Shown: piece after piece, positions 1-9,056 of the stretch
Layout: each line of letters starts with the position of its first letter
Position numbering within the stretch: position 1 is the stretch's first letter
Assembly: GCA_945883845.1 (NCBI GenBank)
Contig: CAMCYI010000011.1
Location: 1-64,000 of the forward strand
Direction: 5' to 3'
Length of the DNA: 64,000 nucleotides
From: Bacteriovorax stolpii
GTDB taxonomy: Bacteria; Bdellovibrionota; Bacteriovoracia; Bacteriovoracales; Bacteriovoracaceae
Made by a program: the position numbers and the translations under genes
Notes under the pieces: model-generated
Databases searched by the model: none
Told to the model about the DNA's origin: nothing
Seen by the model: the letters and a program-made list of their open reading frames with translations, nothing else

Positions 1-1722
1 AGTGGTACAAACTCCGGATCAACTCTTCTGAATATTGATTTGATTCAAGCCTCAGGGATTTATACAATAAGTACTAATGTCACGATTCCATCAATTCATC
101 TCGGAAATTCGAAAATTTCTATCGTAACACTCGGAGCGAGTGTTTTTAATACAACGAATTCAGCAACGAATACTTGTAACAACTCAACCGGAAACGCATC
201 AGGCGTCAACGTACCAACATTCATCTGTGGAGGAACATCTGCTCATTTTCCATGGATTGAAGTCAAAGCCACCGGAAATGGCGGTACAACTCTTTACATG
301 GTCTTCCTTAAAACTGTATTCGGAATGATCAATAACTCTGAACTCTCGGGAAGTCCTTACGGAGTTAAAATCTCCGATTCTCCGAAAAAGAATGTCATTC
401 TTAATACGAGGCTTATGACTCTATCTAAGACGGGGATTACAATTTTCAACAGTAATGATCAGCGAATTGAGGATACGATTACATACTCAACAAAAGATGG
501 ATTGATCATCACGGATACCAGTCTAAATAATACTGTCCTTAACTCTGCCTTTGTGAAGTCTAACGTAAGCACAGGATTTGGTATCAAGGTAATGAATGGT
601 TCAAACTCCAATCGTATTATTGATTCCCAGACAATTTACGGCGGAACAGGAATTCAGATCGAAACTTATGATAACATCCTGACTGGCTGCAAATCTCACG
701 CTAACCAATTTGAAGGTCTCGTTTTGGCCTTCGGATCGACGAGAAATAAAATTGTGAATTTCCAGGCCATGCATAATATTGGGAATTCTATCCATATGAT
801 TGCATCTACTCAAAATACGTTTCAAAATCTTGCTCTGATAAATAATCTCTTGGGTTTGAAGATGGAATCCACAAGTACTGATAACACTTTCGTGAACATG
901 TTAATTTCAGGAACTGGCTCGGTTTTCTCGGCTATGGAGATATACTCCTCTGACAATAATCAGTTTGAGCTCATCTCCACGTTCAATGCCGAAGCAAGCA
1001 TTGAATTAACGTCTTCAGATAATAATATCTTCACGAAATATACTTCCGGTGGAATGCGACAGGGAAACACATGTTATACCGTCACAGTAACTGGGGGATC
1101 AAACACGATCAACGGTAGCGCATTGGCAAATTCTTTCACTGGTGCTTGCCCTGGAACAATTGGGATCACCCTGACATCTGCTTTCAAGGGTCTCGCGACG
1201 TCAGATTCTAAAAACCCTCAAGTCACAGCTACACCAGTTTCAAACACTGCTTTAACGACTGCTGACTCACATACCATGTTTGATAATGAATTCAGATACT
1301 GGTCTCCAGACGCCACTTCCAACATGCACATAGCGGCTGCGACAAAATGTACAACAACCTGTGAAGTCTATGACTGGAGAAACGTGAGCGGAGCCGCGCA
1401 CTCACTGATCAGCGGTTCCGGTATTCCCGGATCATTAAACGAGACCTTCACACCGGCGAGTCCTTGCCCAACGGCCGTCGATGGTAGCAACGCCATCACC
1501 AACGCCTCAGCACCTACACAAACCTTCCTGGTTGCAGCTATCGAATCAAAAGATGGTACCGGTGACCACGATGGCCTTTGCGAATCTAACGAGACCTGTA
1601 TCTATTCTCCGAACATAGGCGCATACCAGGGAGAAGGTTCCCTTCTTAACTCTTGTACCTTTACCGGTGGCGGAGTCAGTAACGTAACAATACAGGCCTA
1701 CCAGTATTCTTTCGGACAGTAA
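1..1722 (+). CDS. Secreted parallel beta-helix repeat protein, 5' end outside window
   Basis: The frame is open from the first base of the window to the TAA at 1720-1722, so the true start lies to the left. The visible ~573 residues are dominated by short Asn/Ser/Thr-rich turns of the type NNT, SSDNN and NSNRI spaced about 22-25 residues, the pattern of NosD/pectin-lyase-like right-handed beta-helices. About 14 cysteines lie mostly in the N-terminal 80 and C-terminal 220 residues, including a tail with CESNETCIYSPNIGAYQGEG, which would suit disulfides outside the cytoplasm. No catalytic pectate-lyase residues were recognised. Likely a surface or periplasmic carbohydrate-binding or adhesive protein; the function is inferred only from fold style. 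Confidence 0.75.
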   Translation, partial: SGTNSGSTLLNIDLIQASGIYTISTNVTIPSIHLGNSKISIVTLGASVFNTTNSATNTCNNSTGNASGVNVPTFICGGTSAHFPWIEVKATGNGGTTLYMVFLKTVFGMINNSELSGSPYGVKISDSPKKNVILNTRLMTLSKTGITIFNSNDQRIEDTITYSTKDGLIITDTSLNNTVLNSAFVKSNVSTGFGIKVMNGSNSNRIIDSQTIYGGTGIQIETYDNILTGCKSHANQFEGLVLAFGSTRNKIVNFQAMHNIGNSIHMIASTQNTFQNLALINNLLGLKMESTSTDNTFVNMLISGTGSVFSAMEIYSSDNNQFELISTFNAEASIELTSSDNNIFTKYTSGGMRQGNTCYTVTVTGGSNTINGSALANSFTGACPGTIGITLTSAFKGLATSDSKNPQVTATPVSNTALTTADSHTMFDNEFRYWSPDATSNMHIAAATKCTTTCEVYDWRNVSGAAHSLISGSGIPGSLNETFTPASPCPTAVDGSNAITNASAPTQTFLVAAIESKDGTGDHDGLCESNETCIYSPNIGAYQGEGSLLNSCTFTGGGVSNVTIQAYQYSFGQ

Positions 1723-1828
1723 GTTTCTGAAAAGCCGAGTAGAGACCGATAGCTTTTCTCGGCCAATCGCCCCTATGGGAAATTTTTGATCAGCTGCGTG
1801 AAATCCCTGTCTGCTTTAAAATTGGAAC

Positions 1829-2398
1829 ATGACAAGACATTTGCTCCTCATGCTCACATTCCTGACGTATTTCGTTCCTAATGTTTCTCAGGCGAGAACT
1901 CAGAATCTTCCCGGCCTCTCTATCAATGTACCCATGTTCAATCAATCGACTTATTACACCTGCGGACCTGCGAGTTCGATGAGTGTCTTGAAGTACTTTG
2001 GCCTTGGGAAGGGCAACAATGAGATGTATCTCGCTAACCTTATGAAGACATCCACAGAGACGGGAACGCGCTTCTGGAATCTTGCTGAGGTTTTAAATCA
2101 ACGAGGCCTCTCAGCTGTCGTGTACACAGGTCTTTCAATTGCTGACCTCCGAAATGCGCTCAGAAAGAACCAAGCAGTCATCATTAACTTCGATTACGAT
2201 GGCGGGCATTACGTTGTGCTGGCTGGCATGGATAACACTCACGTTTACTTCATGGATCCCTGGTATACGTTTTCAACCTACCAGAAATGGGAAATTCCTC
2301 ACTTTGAAGCTCAGTGGTACGACTCTCACGACGGAGTGAGGTATGAGCGCCTGGGAATCATTATCGATAAGGCGCGGAGAAGATCTAAGCTTCATTGA
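1829..2398 (+). CDS. Secreted C39-like cysteine peptidase-fold protein (copy 1)
   Basis: The 189-residue product has a signal peptide (about residues 1-22, ending VSQA) and one papain-like C39_2-type domain. The probable catalytic Cys45 is in YYTCGPASS, His127 in GGHYVVLAG and Asp143 in MDPW, so the triad looks complete. Such domains cut peptides at double-Gly sites or act as stand-alone periplasmic peptidases; with no ABC transporter attached, a free secreted enzyme is the likely case. A close paralogue lies at 4272-4823 with all three residues at the same numbers, and a metallocarboxypeptidase sits between them in the same orientation. The substrate is unknown. Confidence 0.8.
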   Translation: MTRHLLLMLTFLTYFVPNVSQARTQNLPGLSINVPMFNQSTYYTCGPASSMSVLKYFGLGKGNNEMYLANLMKTSTETGTRFWNLAEVLNQRGLSAVVYTGLSIADLRNALRKNQAVIINFDYDGGHYVVLAGMDNTHVYFMDPWYTFSTYQKWEIPHFEAQWYDSHDGVRYERLGIIIDKARRRSKLH

Positions 2399-2421
2399 CT
2401 TAGTTTTGGGCCCATCATTTA

Positions 2422-4122
2422 ATGATTTTCATGAAATCATTATTTATTGCATTTATTTTTTCTCTATCATCCTCACACGCTGCTAATCTAACGACGATCG
2501 CAGAAAAATCCGGCTGGAAAAAAACCGGTAACGCTGAAGAGACGGCGAGCCTCTGTCGTGAGTTCCAGAAAGAATTTCCAAAACAGGTGAAATGCCTGAG
2601 TTATGGGACAACTCCTGAAAACAGAACTCTTCACTATCTCGTTGTCGGTGATCCGAAAAAACCTGTCGTGTGGGTTCAGGCCGGGATTCATGCCGGGGAA
2701 ATTGACGGAAAAGATTCTACGTTCCTTCTCGTGCGCGAAATCGTTCAGAATAAAATCCTTCCGAATCCACTGACTGGCCTGTGTCTCGTCTTTGTTCCCA
2801 TCGTCAATCTTGATGGTCACGAGCGTATCGGAAAATGGAACAGACCAAATCAAATAGGTCCTGAAGAAATGGGCTGGAGAACGACGGCACAGAACTACAA
2901 TATGAATCGAGACTTTATGAAAGCAGATTCAGCGGAGATGAATCATCTCCTGAAGCTCTGGCACAAAATGGATCCGGTTTTGAGTCTTGATCTTCACGTG
3001 ACGGATGGGGCCCAGTTTCAGCCAGAAGTTGGAGTCATTGTTTTGCCGAATGATTATTTTGGAAACAGCAATCTCCATAAGGCCGGAAAGATTTTTGAGA
3101 CTTATCTCGTTGATCATGTGAACCGGTCAGGCCACAAGGCTCTGCCTTTCTATCCGAGCTTCGAGGAAGATGATGTTCCAACTTCGGGGTTCTCACGTTA
3201 CGTTGCTACGGCGCGATTTGCTCACGGATATTGGTACAACAATAATCGCCTCGGCATGCTGGTTGAAACTCATTCATGGAAAGACTACGCGACGAGAGTT
3301 CAAACCCATCACGATACAGTTCTCTCTGCCCTTTATCTCGCCCAACAAAGTGCGGGAGAGTGGAGGAAAGCAGCAGCGGCCCTTGATCAACAAAATCTCG
3401 CTGAGACAAAGGTTGAACTTGAATTCAAACACACTGATAAATTTCGCACGATTGATTTTGAAGGTTACAAATACAAGATTCAAAAGTCTGCCATCTCTGG
3501 TGGAGACGTCATTCGTTATGATTCATCTGCTAAGGAAACGTGGAAAGTTCCTTTCTATGAGGAACTTAAACCAACTCTTGTTGTGACAGCCCCTAAAGAA
3601 GGTTACTACATTCCTGCTTCAGAATCCTGGCTCGTTGAAAAACTAGTCGTTCATGATATCAAAACACATAAGATTAAAAGAAATATCAAAGACGAATTTG
3701 AAGTCTTTCGTGCAACAAAAACAACTCTCTCGCATGGATCTTTTGAAGGCCACCAGACACTTGTCGTAGAAGGTAAATGGCAGAACGAAAAAACTGAGAT
3801 TCAGAGCGGATCGTTCTTCGTTCCTGTTAAACAGCCAAAGGCCAGGCTCTTACTCCAGCTGCTGGAGCCACAGGCCGTGGATTCATATCTCGCGTGGGGA
3901 ATGTTCAATCGATTCTTTGAGCGAAAAGAATACATGGAAAACTACGTCGCAGAAGATGTGGCGATCGAAATGTTGAAGACTCCGGAAATTAAAAAAGAGT
4001 TTGAGCTGAAGTTGAAAGATGAAACGTTCGCAAAGGATCCAGAGCAGAGATACCATTTCTTTTATCAAAAACATGCTTCATGGGATAAAGTGTTTAATCG
4101 TTATCCGGTATTTAAAAAATAA
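2422..4122 (+). CDS. Secreted M14-family zinc carboxypeptidase
   Basis: The 566-residue protein has a signal peptide (residues 4-20, ending SSHA). The M14 zinc ligands are visible: His90 and Glu93 in HAGE, and His192 in LDLHVTDG. NMNRDF at 160-165 holds the substrate-binding Arg, and Glu282 in MLVETH is the candidate catalytic glutamate. It should hydrolyse C-terminal residues from peptides or peptidoglycan fragments in the periplasm or outside the cell. About 250 residues follow the catalytic core with no recognised domain. It lies 23 bp after the C39-like gene and before its paralogue, so the three may form a secreted protease set. An alternative start at 2431 would remove three residues; neither start has a clear ribosome site. 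Confidence 0.88.
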   Translation: MIFMKSLFIAFIFSLSSSHAANLTTIAEKSGWKKTGNAEETASLCREFQKEFPKQVKCLSYGTTPENRTLHYLVVGDPKKPVVWVQAGIHAGEIDGKDSTFLLVREIVQNKILPNPLTGLCLVFVPIVNLDGHERIGKWNRPNQIGPEEMGWRTTAQNYNMNRDFMKADSAEMNHLLKLWHKMDPVLSLDLHVTDGAQFQPEVGVIVLPNDYFGNSNLHKAGKIFETYLVDHVNRSGHKALPFYPSFEEDDVPTSGFSRYVATARFAHGYWYNNNRLGMLVETHSWKDYATRVQTHHDTVLSALYLAQQSAGEWRKAAAALDQQNLAETKVELEFKHTDKFRTIDFEGYKYKIQKSAISGGDVIRYDSSAKETWKVPFYEELKPTLVVTAPKEGYYIPASESWLVEKLVVHDIKTHKIKRNIKDEFEVFRATKTTLSHGSFEGHQTLVVEGKWQNEKTEIQSGSFFVPVKQPKARLLLQLLEPQAVDSYLAWGMFNRFFERKEYMENYVAEDVAIEMLKTPEIKKEFELKLKDETFAKDPEQRYHFFYQKHASWDKVFNRYPVFKK

Positions 4123-4271
4123 ATTGGTTGGTTTCTTTTACCGATTAAATTCATTATTTGAGAATGAAATTTCAGTTATATAAGCCCCGGTGAAAACCGA
4201 CTAACTCCGCATCTGACACGATACGATTTTTTTTCTTAGTGAATCTTGCGTTTTGCTTTAGAGTGAAACGC

Positions 4272-4823
4272 ATGACAACACAAATTTTTTCTCTTTTTGC
4301 ATTTCTCTCTTTCTTTATTTCTCAAACCGCTGTTTCAGCAATAACGGTTCTACCGTCGCTGAAAGTTACCGTACCGATGCAGACGCAGACAACCTACTAC
4401 ACCTGCGGGCCTGCAAGTTCGATGAGTGTTCTTCGCTATTTTGGAAAAGGGAAGGGCAACAGTGAGATGGGTTTGGCCAGACTCATGGATACGTCGACTG
4501 CGACCGGAACCAGATTCTGGAATCTCGCCAATGTTCTTAACAACCGCGGACTGAAAGCAGTGGTGAAGAAAGGTGCTACAGTGACCGATCTGAGAAACGC
4601 TCTGAAGTTAAATCAACCCGTCATCATGAACATTGATGATGAGGGAGGACACTATGTCGTTCTCGCCGGAGTGGATTCGAAATACATATACTTTATGGAC
4701 CCTTGGTATGACTTCACGACCTACAGGAAGTGGGGCATTCAGAAGTTCTACAACCACTGGTACGACTATCACAATGGAACAAGGTATAACAGGCTCGGTA
4801 TCTTTGTTTCTAAGAGACTTTAA
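4272..4823 (+). CDS. Secreted C39-like cysteine peptidase-fold protein (copy 2)
   Basis: This 183-residue paralogue of the 1829-2398 product has a signal peptide (about 1-23, ending AVSA) and the same triad positions: Cys45 (YYTCGPASS), His127 (GGHYVVLAG) and Asp143 (MDPW). The C-terminal half also matches closely (WYDYHNGTRYNRLGI versus WYDSHDGVRYERLGI). I start at ATG 4272 because it gives a clean signal peptide; a GTG at 4239 would add 11 residues before it. It converges on the DUF4105 gene with no gap. The pair looks like a tandem duplication around the M14 gene. Confidence 0.8.
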   Translation: MTTQIFSLFAFLSFFISQTAVSAITVLPSLKVTVPMQTQTTYYTCGPASSMSVLRYFGKGKGNSEMGLARLMDTSTATGTRFWNLANVLNNRGLKAVVKKGATVTDLRNALKLNQPVIMNIDDEGGHYVVLAGVDSKYIYFMDPWYDFTTYRKWGIQKFYNHWYDYHNGTRYNRLGIFVSKRL

Positions 4824-6602
4824 TCAAAAATGTCTCTCGAGCTTAAGGGCGAGCTGAAACCTATTCCGGTAGAACCCTTTTACTCTCAGAGGCCAGTTCA
4901 TTTCCAGCTGAAGATCCGTGTTGGAATTTGCATGATAAGCGAAGTTACTGAATGGATTCAGCTGCACATTTTCAGCTTGAGTGTGATTCATGTCCTGATA
5001 GATTTTCAGCCCGTTAATGCTCTTCCAGTTCTCCGGACTCGCTATGGCAAGAAACTGGCCCATCAATCCCAGAGACTGAGACTTCTCAAAATCTCCGCCA
5101 CGATAGTAGCCACCCATCAGAGAAGAGAAAAGGATGGATTTAAACGAGAGCGAAGCAGCTCCTAAGGCACCTTCAAGAACAACATCTTTTTCGTGATCAG
5201 AAAAAATAGTGGCCGTGTTCTCATAGGCAATCCGGGCACTCCATGACCAGGCCTTCTCCTGATAACTCCACGGACGGAATAATGAGATGGTTAAAAAATC
5301 CACTTTATGAAATCGGAGTTTATCGTTGTTCACCCGAACTTGCGTATCGATGATTGAAAGTTCTGAGAAGGGAAGGTAGCCGGTAGCGTAGTCATTAAGG
5401 TCATGAACTCCTGGCCTGAATCCCAGGAGAAGATCAGTCTGATCGTCTGAGATTGTTCCCAGGGAAGCCTGAGCGATGTCATGTCCATCATGAGGAGACG
5501 GGAGATCTTTTTGTTTCATGATAGTTGATTCCGGAAGCTCACTCAGTCGAAGTAATATCTCCTCTTCTCTGACGGCAAGATCTTTGGGTAACAAGCCATC
5601 TTTGCGGCTATGGATCGAGGCGAGCTGCATTCCTGCAACTTTAAGAACTTTACTGTCATTCACTTTCTGTGATGAAATTTTTCCATCAAGAATCTTCTGA
5701 CTTTCATTTTGCTCTCTCAAACTGAGCATGTTGTACGCATTCTGTGCCCGCAATCTTACTGAAGGACGATAACTGGTTTTGCGTACCATGCCCTGTTCTT
5801 GATGAAGGATCTTCACTGTTTCCAGTGGAATCACATACCACGGAAGCTTTCTTTCGAGCCTCCATCCAGGGCGCGCGATATCAAGAAGCCGGAAAATAAA
5901 AAATGAACAGTTATCACTGATGAAATAATATTTGAACTCGGCCAGCTGTTTCAGTTCCCACACGTGAGCAAGGATGTAAGTAGCTTCTTCTGAGGTGAGT
6001 TCGAGATCATACTCCCAGATGTCACGGCCTTCACCTTCGTTGTACTCGTTAACCTTGAGGTAGTAGGGATCGAGTGTGAATCCACCGAAGTAACCGCCAA
6101 CGAGACCTTTAATCGCATACAGCACACCGATGTCGTCACTGACTTCAGCGGAATAGTTAAGTGCATAGTCGAGAAGGTTTTGCCCGCGGGAATCAGGACC
6201 TTTAAATTTAAGAAACGTGTGACCGAAAAGAGAGCCTGGATTATCTGGATAATTTCCGGCGAAGACGAGGCTCACACTCTGAGGATTTAATCTTGCTATC
6301 CATTCATCATAGTCGGGACATTTTGAGCGAGGAAATTTATCTGACCCAAGATACTTTTCAATCAGCATTCTTCGGGCAGGGAAGAGGCACTGGACATGAT
6401 CGTTCGTGTCCCATTTTTTTTTGGATCGAAAATGCTGGAGAGTTGCCTCTAATTCTTTTTCGTCAGTAGCTTTTCTGCCAGCAAGCCAGAATAATTCTTT
6501 TTGTTGAATGTCCCGGTGAAGAAGCTGGTGCCATCTGGACTTGAAATCATCTCCGGCCAGGCAAGTGGCCAGAGATGAGAGAATAATTAAAAGAAGTATC
6601 AC
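4824..6602 (-). CDS. DUF4105 / Lnb-type periplasmic papain-like protein
   Basis: The 592-residue protein begins with a signal peptide (about 1-17). It carries the DUF4105 (Lnb N-terminal periplasmic) signature: NPGSLFGHTFLKF with His128 and ISDNCSFF with Cys232, the likely Cys-His pair. The C-terminal ~250 residues look like beta-strands of a membrane-associated or barrel-like region (for example SLFRPWSYQEKAWSWSARIAYEN). Related Lnb proteins of Gram-positives are lipoprotein N-acyl transacylases; for Gram-negative DUF4105 proteins the reaction is not settled and I do not assign it. The GTG start overlaps the stop of the upstream DUF3015 gene by 4 bp, so the two are probably translationally coupled. 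Confidence 0.8.
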   Translation of the reverse strand: MILLLIILSSLATCLAGDDFKSRWHQLLHRDIQQKELFWLAGRKATDEKELEATLQHFRSKKKWDTNDHVQCLFPARRMLIEKYLGSDKFPRSKCPDYDEWIARLNPQSVSLVFAGNYPDNPGSLFGHTFLKFKGPDSRGQNLLDYALNYSAEVSDDIGVLYAIKGLVGGYFGGFTLDPYYLKVNEYNEGEGRDIWEYDLELTSEEATYILAHVWELKQLAEFKYYFISDNCSFFIFRLLDIARPGWRLERKLPWYVIPLETVKILHQEQGMVRKTSYRPSVRLRAQNAYNMLSLREQNESQKILDGKISSQKVNDSKVLKVAGMQLASIHSRKDGLLPKDLAVREEEILLRLSELPESTIMKQKDLPSPHDGHDIAQASLGTISDDQTDLLLGFRPGVHDLNDYATGYLPFSELSIIDTQVRVNNDKLRFHKVDFLTISLFRPWSYQEKAWSWSARIAYENTATIFSDHEKDVVLEGALGAASLSFKSILFSSLMGGYYRGGDFEKSQSLGLMGQFLAIASPENWKSINGLKIYQDMNHTQAENVQLNPFSNFAYHANSNTDLQLEMNWPLRVKGFYRNRFQLALKLERHF

Positions 6603-7060
6603 ACGTTAGTTGAACAGATTCCTTGAGCGTCAGCGTGGATCATAGAATCAAGTTTTTGAACGACATCACTTGCTTCTTGCTTATAGAAGAGCTCGCGATA
6701 GTTTTTCTTAAGTCCCGGGCTGAGTGCTTCTGCATTCGTGCATCCCCAGATCGCTGCGAGAGCATTAATTCTTTCGCCTTCGCCCATGGCAACTTCGCGT
6801 CTCAAAGGAATGAGGTTTGCTTCTACGTAGTGAATTTTTTCTTTTTGCTTCAGCACCAGATTGTGTCTGGCACAACCTGAGGTCCCCGAAGTCATGGCTA
6901 AAGTATTAGAGAAAGTTCCGTTTGTGAGTGCGCGAGTGAAGGAACCGGTAGTTGTCATGGATCTGGTCACCTGCCACCCCATCCCGCATCCGGAACTTTT
7001 GTCCTGAGCGTGAGCAGCCGAAACGAGCATAAAAGCACTGATAAAGAGAATTTTTCTCAT
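6599..7060 (-). CDS. DUF3015 family secreted protein
   Basis: The 153-residue product has a signal peptide (1-18, ending AHA) followed by SSGCGMGWQV and the TSGTSGCARH segment typical of DUF3015 proteins. Four cysteines (the GCG, SGC, WGC and GIC contexts) probably form disulfides in the periplasm. Its function is unknown. It is the first gene of a two-gene minus-strand operon and overlaps the DUF4105 gene by 4 bp; the pairing suggests a shared envelope role (inference). A purine-rich site lies just upstream of ATG 7060. Confidence 0.78.
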   Translation of the reverse strand: MRKILFISAFMLVSAAHAQDKSSGCGMGWQVTRSMTTTGSFTRALTNGTFSNTLAMTSGTSGCARHNLVLKQKEKIHYVEANLIPLRREVAMGEGERINALAAIWGCTNAEALSPGLKKNYRELFYKQEASDVVQKLDSMIHADAQGICSTNV

Positions 7061-7247
7061 GGGTTCTTCCTTGATCTAAGTTGATAATTTGATGATATCT
7101 GTGATTGGGAAAAAGCACAATCTTCTGAAAGTACTGGCTTCGGTGCCTTATTGTCCCCGTCCAAGGATCTGACACTGTCTGTAATAAAATCTGAAGCGGT
7201 TTCTCACGGACCTGGATCCGATATTATGGGGGAATGAAGGAGTTTCT

Positions 7248-7631
7248 ATGAAAACCATCATCTCTCTTATCGTCATCTTATTCTCTATTTCGTCATTCGC
7301 TCAGTCTTTTGAATGTCTGGATGCCGATGGAGTAGTCATTAAGGTCAACGGTCATAGCGATTATCTCTGCGACCGTGAAATTCCTGTAAAAGTTCAGCAA
7401 CACCATCAAAGACCAGATCAGTCAGAATGCCTTGATGCCAAAGGTAACGTCATCACAGTAAATGGTCATACAGACTGGCAGTGTGATGTCGAAATGACGG
7501 AGAAAGTTTTCAGGGATTATAAGAAGCCTGAGTCGAAGACAACCCATCAATCATTTTCTTATGAGTGTATTGATGCGAAGACGTTGAAGACAATTAAAGT
7601 TAATGGGCACAGCGATTGGCAGTGTTTATAA
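7248..7631 (+). CDS. Small secreted protein with three ~45-residue repeats
   Basis: This 127-residue protein has a signal peptide (1-18, ending SFA) and a clear AAGGAG ribosome site about 7 bp before ATG 7248. The mature part is three tandem copies of a motif reading ECLDAxGxxIxVNGHxDxxC: at FECLDADG, SECLDAKG and YECIDAKT. Each copy has one Cys at either end, which suggests one disulfide per repeat. No known family was recognised. The gene stops just after the third repeat, and a different frame remains open across the stop (see 7603-7767). Confidence 0.7.
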   Translation: MKTIISLIVILFSISSFAQSFECLDADGVVIKVNGHSDYLCDREIPVKVQQHHQRPDQSECLDAKGNVITVNGHTDWQCDVEMTEKVFRDYKKPESKTTHQSFSYECIDAKTLKTIKVNGHSDWQCL

Positions 7632-7767
7632 ATCGAAAGCCGACAGAGTTCGGATTAATAAGAAAGTTCACAGAGATCCACGCATGACCAATATGAAAGA
7701 TATGGTGATGCCATTTTCTGTGAAGCAAATGACGGTTGGCGGATTTAAGGTTTTGGTTCAGAAGTAA
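7603..7767 (+). CDS. Possible 54-residue basic protein overlapping the triple-repeat gene
   Basis: A +1-shifted frame opens at ATG 7603 inside the third repeat of the preceding gene and ends at TAA 7765-7767. The part after 7631 reads as plausible coding sequence (KSKADRVRINKKVHRDPR, then MTNMKDMVMPFSVKQMTV) rich in Lys, Met and Val and with codons like its neighbours. It could be a translationally coupled small protein, the original C-terminus of the upstream gene lost by a frameshift, or chance. No independent ribosome site is obvious. Confidence 0.3.
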   Translation: MGTAIGSVYKSKADRVRINKKVHRDPRMTNMKDMVMPFSVKQMTVGGFKVLVQK

Positions 7768-7776
7768 GCTTGAGGA

Positions 7777-7861
7777 TGGTGCCCGGGAAGGGACTCGAAC
7801 CCCCACGAGGATTAGTCGGGAGATTTTGAATCTCCTATGTCTACCATTTCATCACCCGGGC
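7777..7861 (-). tRNA. tRNA-Leu (anticodon CAA)
   Basis: Read on the minus strand, the acceptor stem GCCCGGG (7861-7855) pairs with CCCGGGC (7787-7781), followed by discriminator A and an encoded CCA at 7779-7777. The anticodon stem GGAGA/TCTCC closes the loop TTCAAAA, giving anticodon CAA. The long variable arm (CGACTAATCCTCG) is the class II feature expected of tRNA-Leu, and the T loop GGTTCGAGTCC is canonical. Confidence 0.95.
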
Positions 7862-8093
7862 ACAGACAGAAGAGCTTATATTAATGAGCGCCTGTTGGGG
7901 TGTCAATTAAACGCAAAGCACAAGTTGCAATTTTTTATTAATTACCTGTGCTGGCCCCAAGCACTGCGCGCATGGCCTCGAGTTTTCTCGCTGCGAGGTT
8001 ACTCACCTGAGGGAAGAAGAGCTGACCATTGGCATTTTTACCTATGAATGAAGTCTGAAGTGTATTTGCCTTAAAAAGAGGGCAGATGTGTTG

Positions 8094-9056
8094 TCAGCGA
8101 AGCTTAATCAGCTCCAGCGCCTCTTTAATTGAGAATCGAAGCAGCTCAGGTCCCAGGTGCTTTTTGAGCTCATGATTCGAGATGAGACATGAAAATTTGA
8201 GATAATCGAGAAGGTAAGCCGGTACATCAATGTTCACTTTTTTCAGCACACTATTGAGACCACCAGCAAGCATCATCGGAAACGGAACACTTTTCGTGCC
8301 GACAACATCAAGAGCTTCGCGAAGAGAAATAAAATCACTTCCTGCCACGTTGAAAGTTCCCGTTGGTAAATGCTCGAGAGATTTGTAGAGGATATTGGCC
8401 ATGTCGAATTCGTGGATGAACTGGAAGAACGGATTATAGTCGATAGGCCTCAGAGAAATCGGACCCGCGAGAAATCTCGTCATCGAGTTCTGAATCTGTG
8501 TTCCCACAATATTGCACGGGCGAAGAACGACTGTCGAAATTTCATTCTGGTGCTTCCACATCCAGTTCGTACAAATCTGATCCATCTCGACCACGTCGCG
8601 AAGTTCGGGGTGATTCATACTCGCGCGCAGAGGTGCGTTCTCGTCGAGGAAAATCGAGTTGTCAGGGTAGGCGCCATACACGTGAAAAGTTGAAAGAATG
8701 ATTACTTTTTTTACGTCACTGCGCTCGCAGAGTTCGAGGATGCGATTGGTTCCCATCACGGAAAGGTCAATGCGTTTGGCGAGAACGTTTTCAGCGTTTG
8801 ATGCGTGACTGATTCTGCCCAGGTGATAAACGACATCAAAATCGTGAGTGCGGAAAAGATTTTCAAAATTTCCACGGGAGTATTTCACTTCCATGGAGAT
8901 CAGGCCTTTGAGCGGAGGAACTTTTGAAACATCACGGGAATCGATGCCGATGATTTCCCAGTGGGGATGTTCATTGAGGATGAGCCTTGCTGTCATCTGC
9001 GCGAGGCCTCCGGCGATACCAATGAGAAGAATTTTTTGTTTCGCGGTCTCGCTCAT
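8094..9056 (-). CDS. Atypical extended-SDR NAD-dependent epimerase/dehydratase-like protein
   Basis: The 320-residue protein has a Rossmann nucleotide motif GIAGGLAQ (13-20), an acidic residue after beta-2 (IGIDSRD) and LSTFHVYGAY (121-130), all typical of extended SDR enzymes. Where the catalytic YxxxK should be, the sequence reads RDVVEMDQICTNW with no Tyr or Lys, so classical dehydrogenase or epimerase chemistry is doubtful. It overlaps the upstream PlsC-type acyltransferase by 4 bp (ATGA), so it probably acts with it on a lipid substrate or as a cofactor-binding partner. The substrate is unknown. Confidence 0.75.
   Translation of the reverse strand: MSETAKQKILLIGIAGGLAQMTARLILNEHPHWEIIGIDSRDVSKVPPLKGLISMEVKYSRGNFENLFRTHDFDVVYHLGRISHASNAENVLAKRIDLSVMGTNRILELCERSDVKKVIILSTFHVYGAYPDNSIFLDENAPLRASMNHPELRDVVEMDQICTNWMWKHQNEISTVVLRPCNIVGTQIQNSMTRFLAGPISLRPIDYNPFFQFIHEFDMANILYKSLEHLPTGTFNVAGSDFISLREALDVVGTKSVPFPMMLAGGLNSVLKKVNIDVPAYLLDYLKFSCLISNHELKKHLGPELLRFSIKEALELIKLR

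Noticed and set aside
1728..1762. Hairpin GAAAAGC/GCTTTTC with GCCGAG/CTCGGC after the beta-helix gene
   Set aside because: Long loop, competing pairings and no U-tract; too weak to call a terminator.
7736..8047. 103-codon plus-strand open frame across tRNA-Leu
   Set aside because: It reads antisense through the tRNA gene; the translation looks random.
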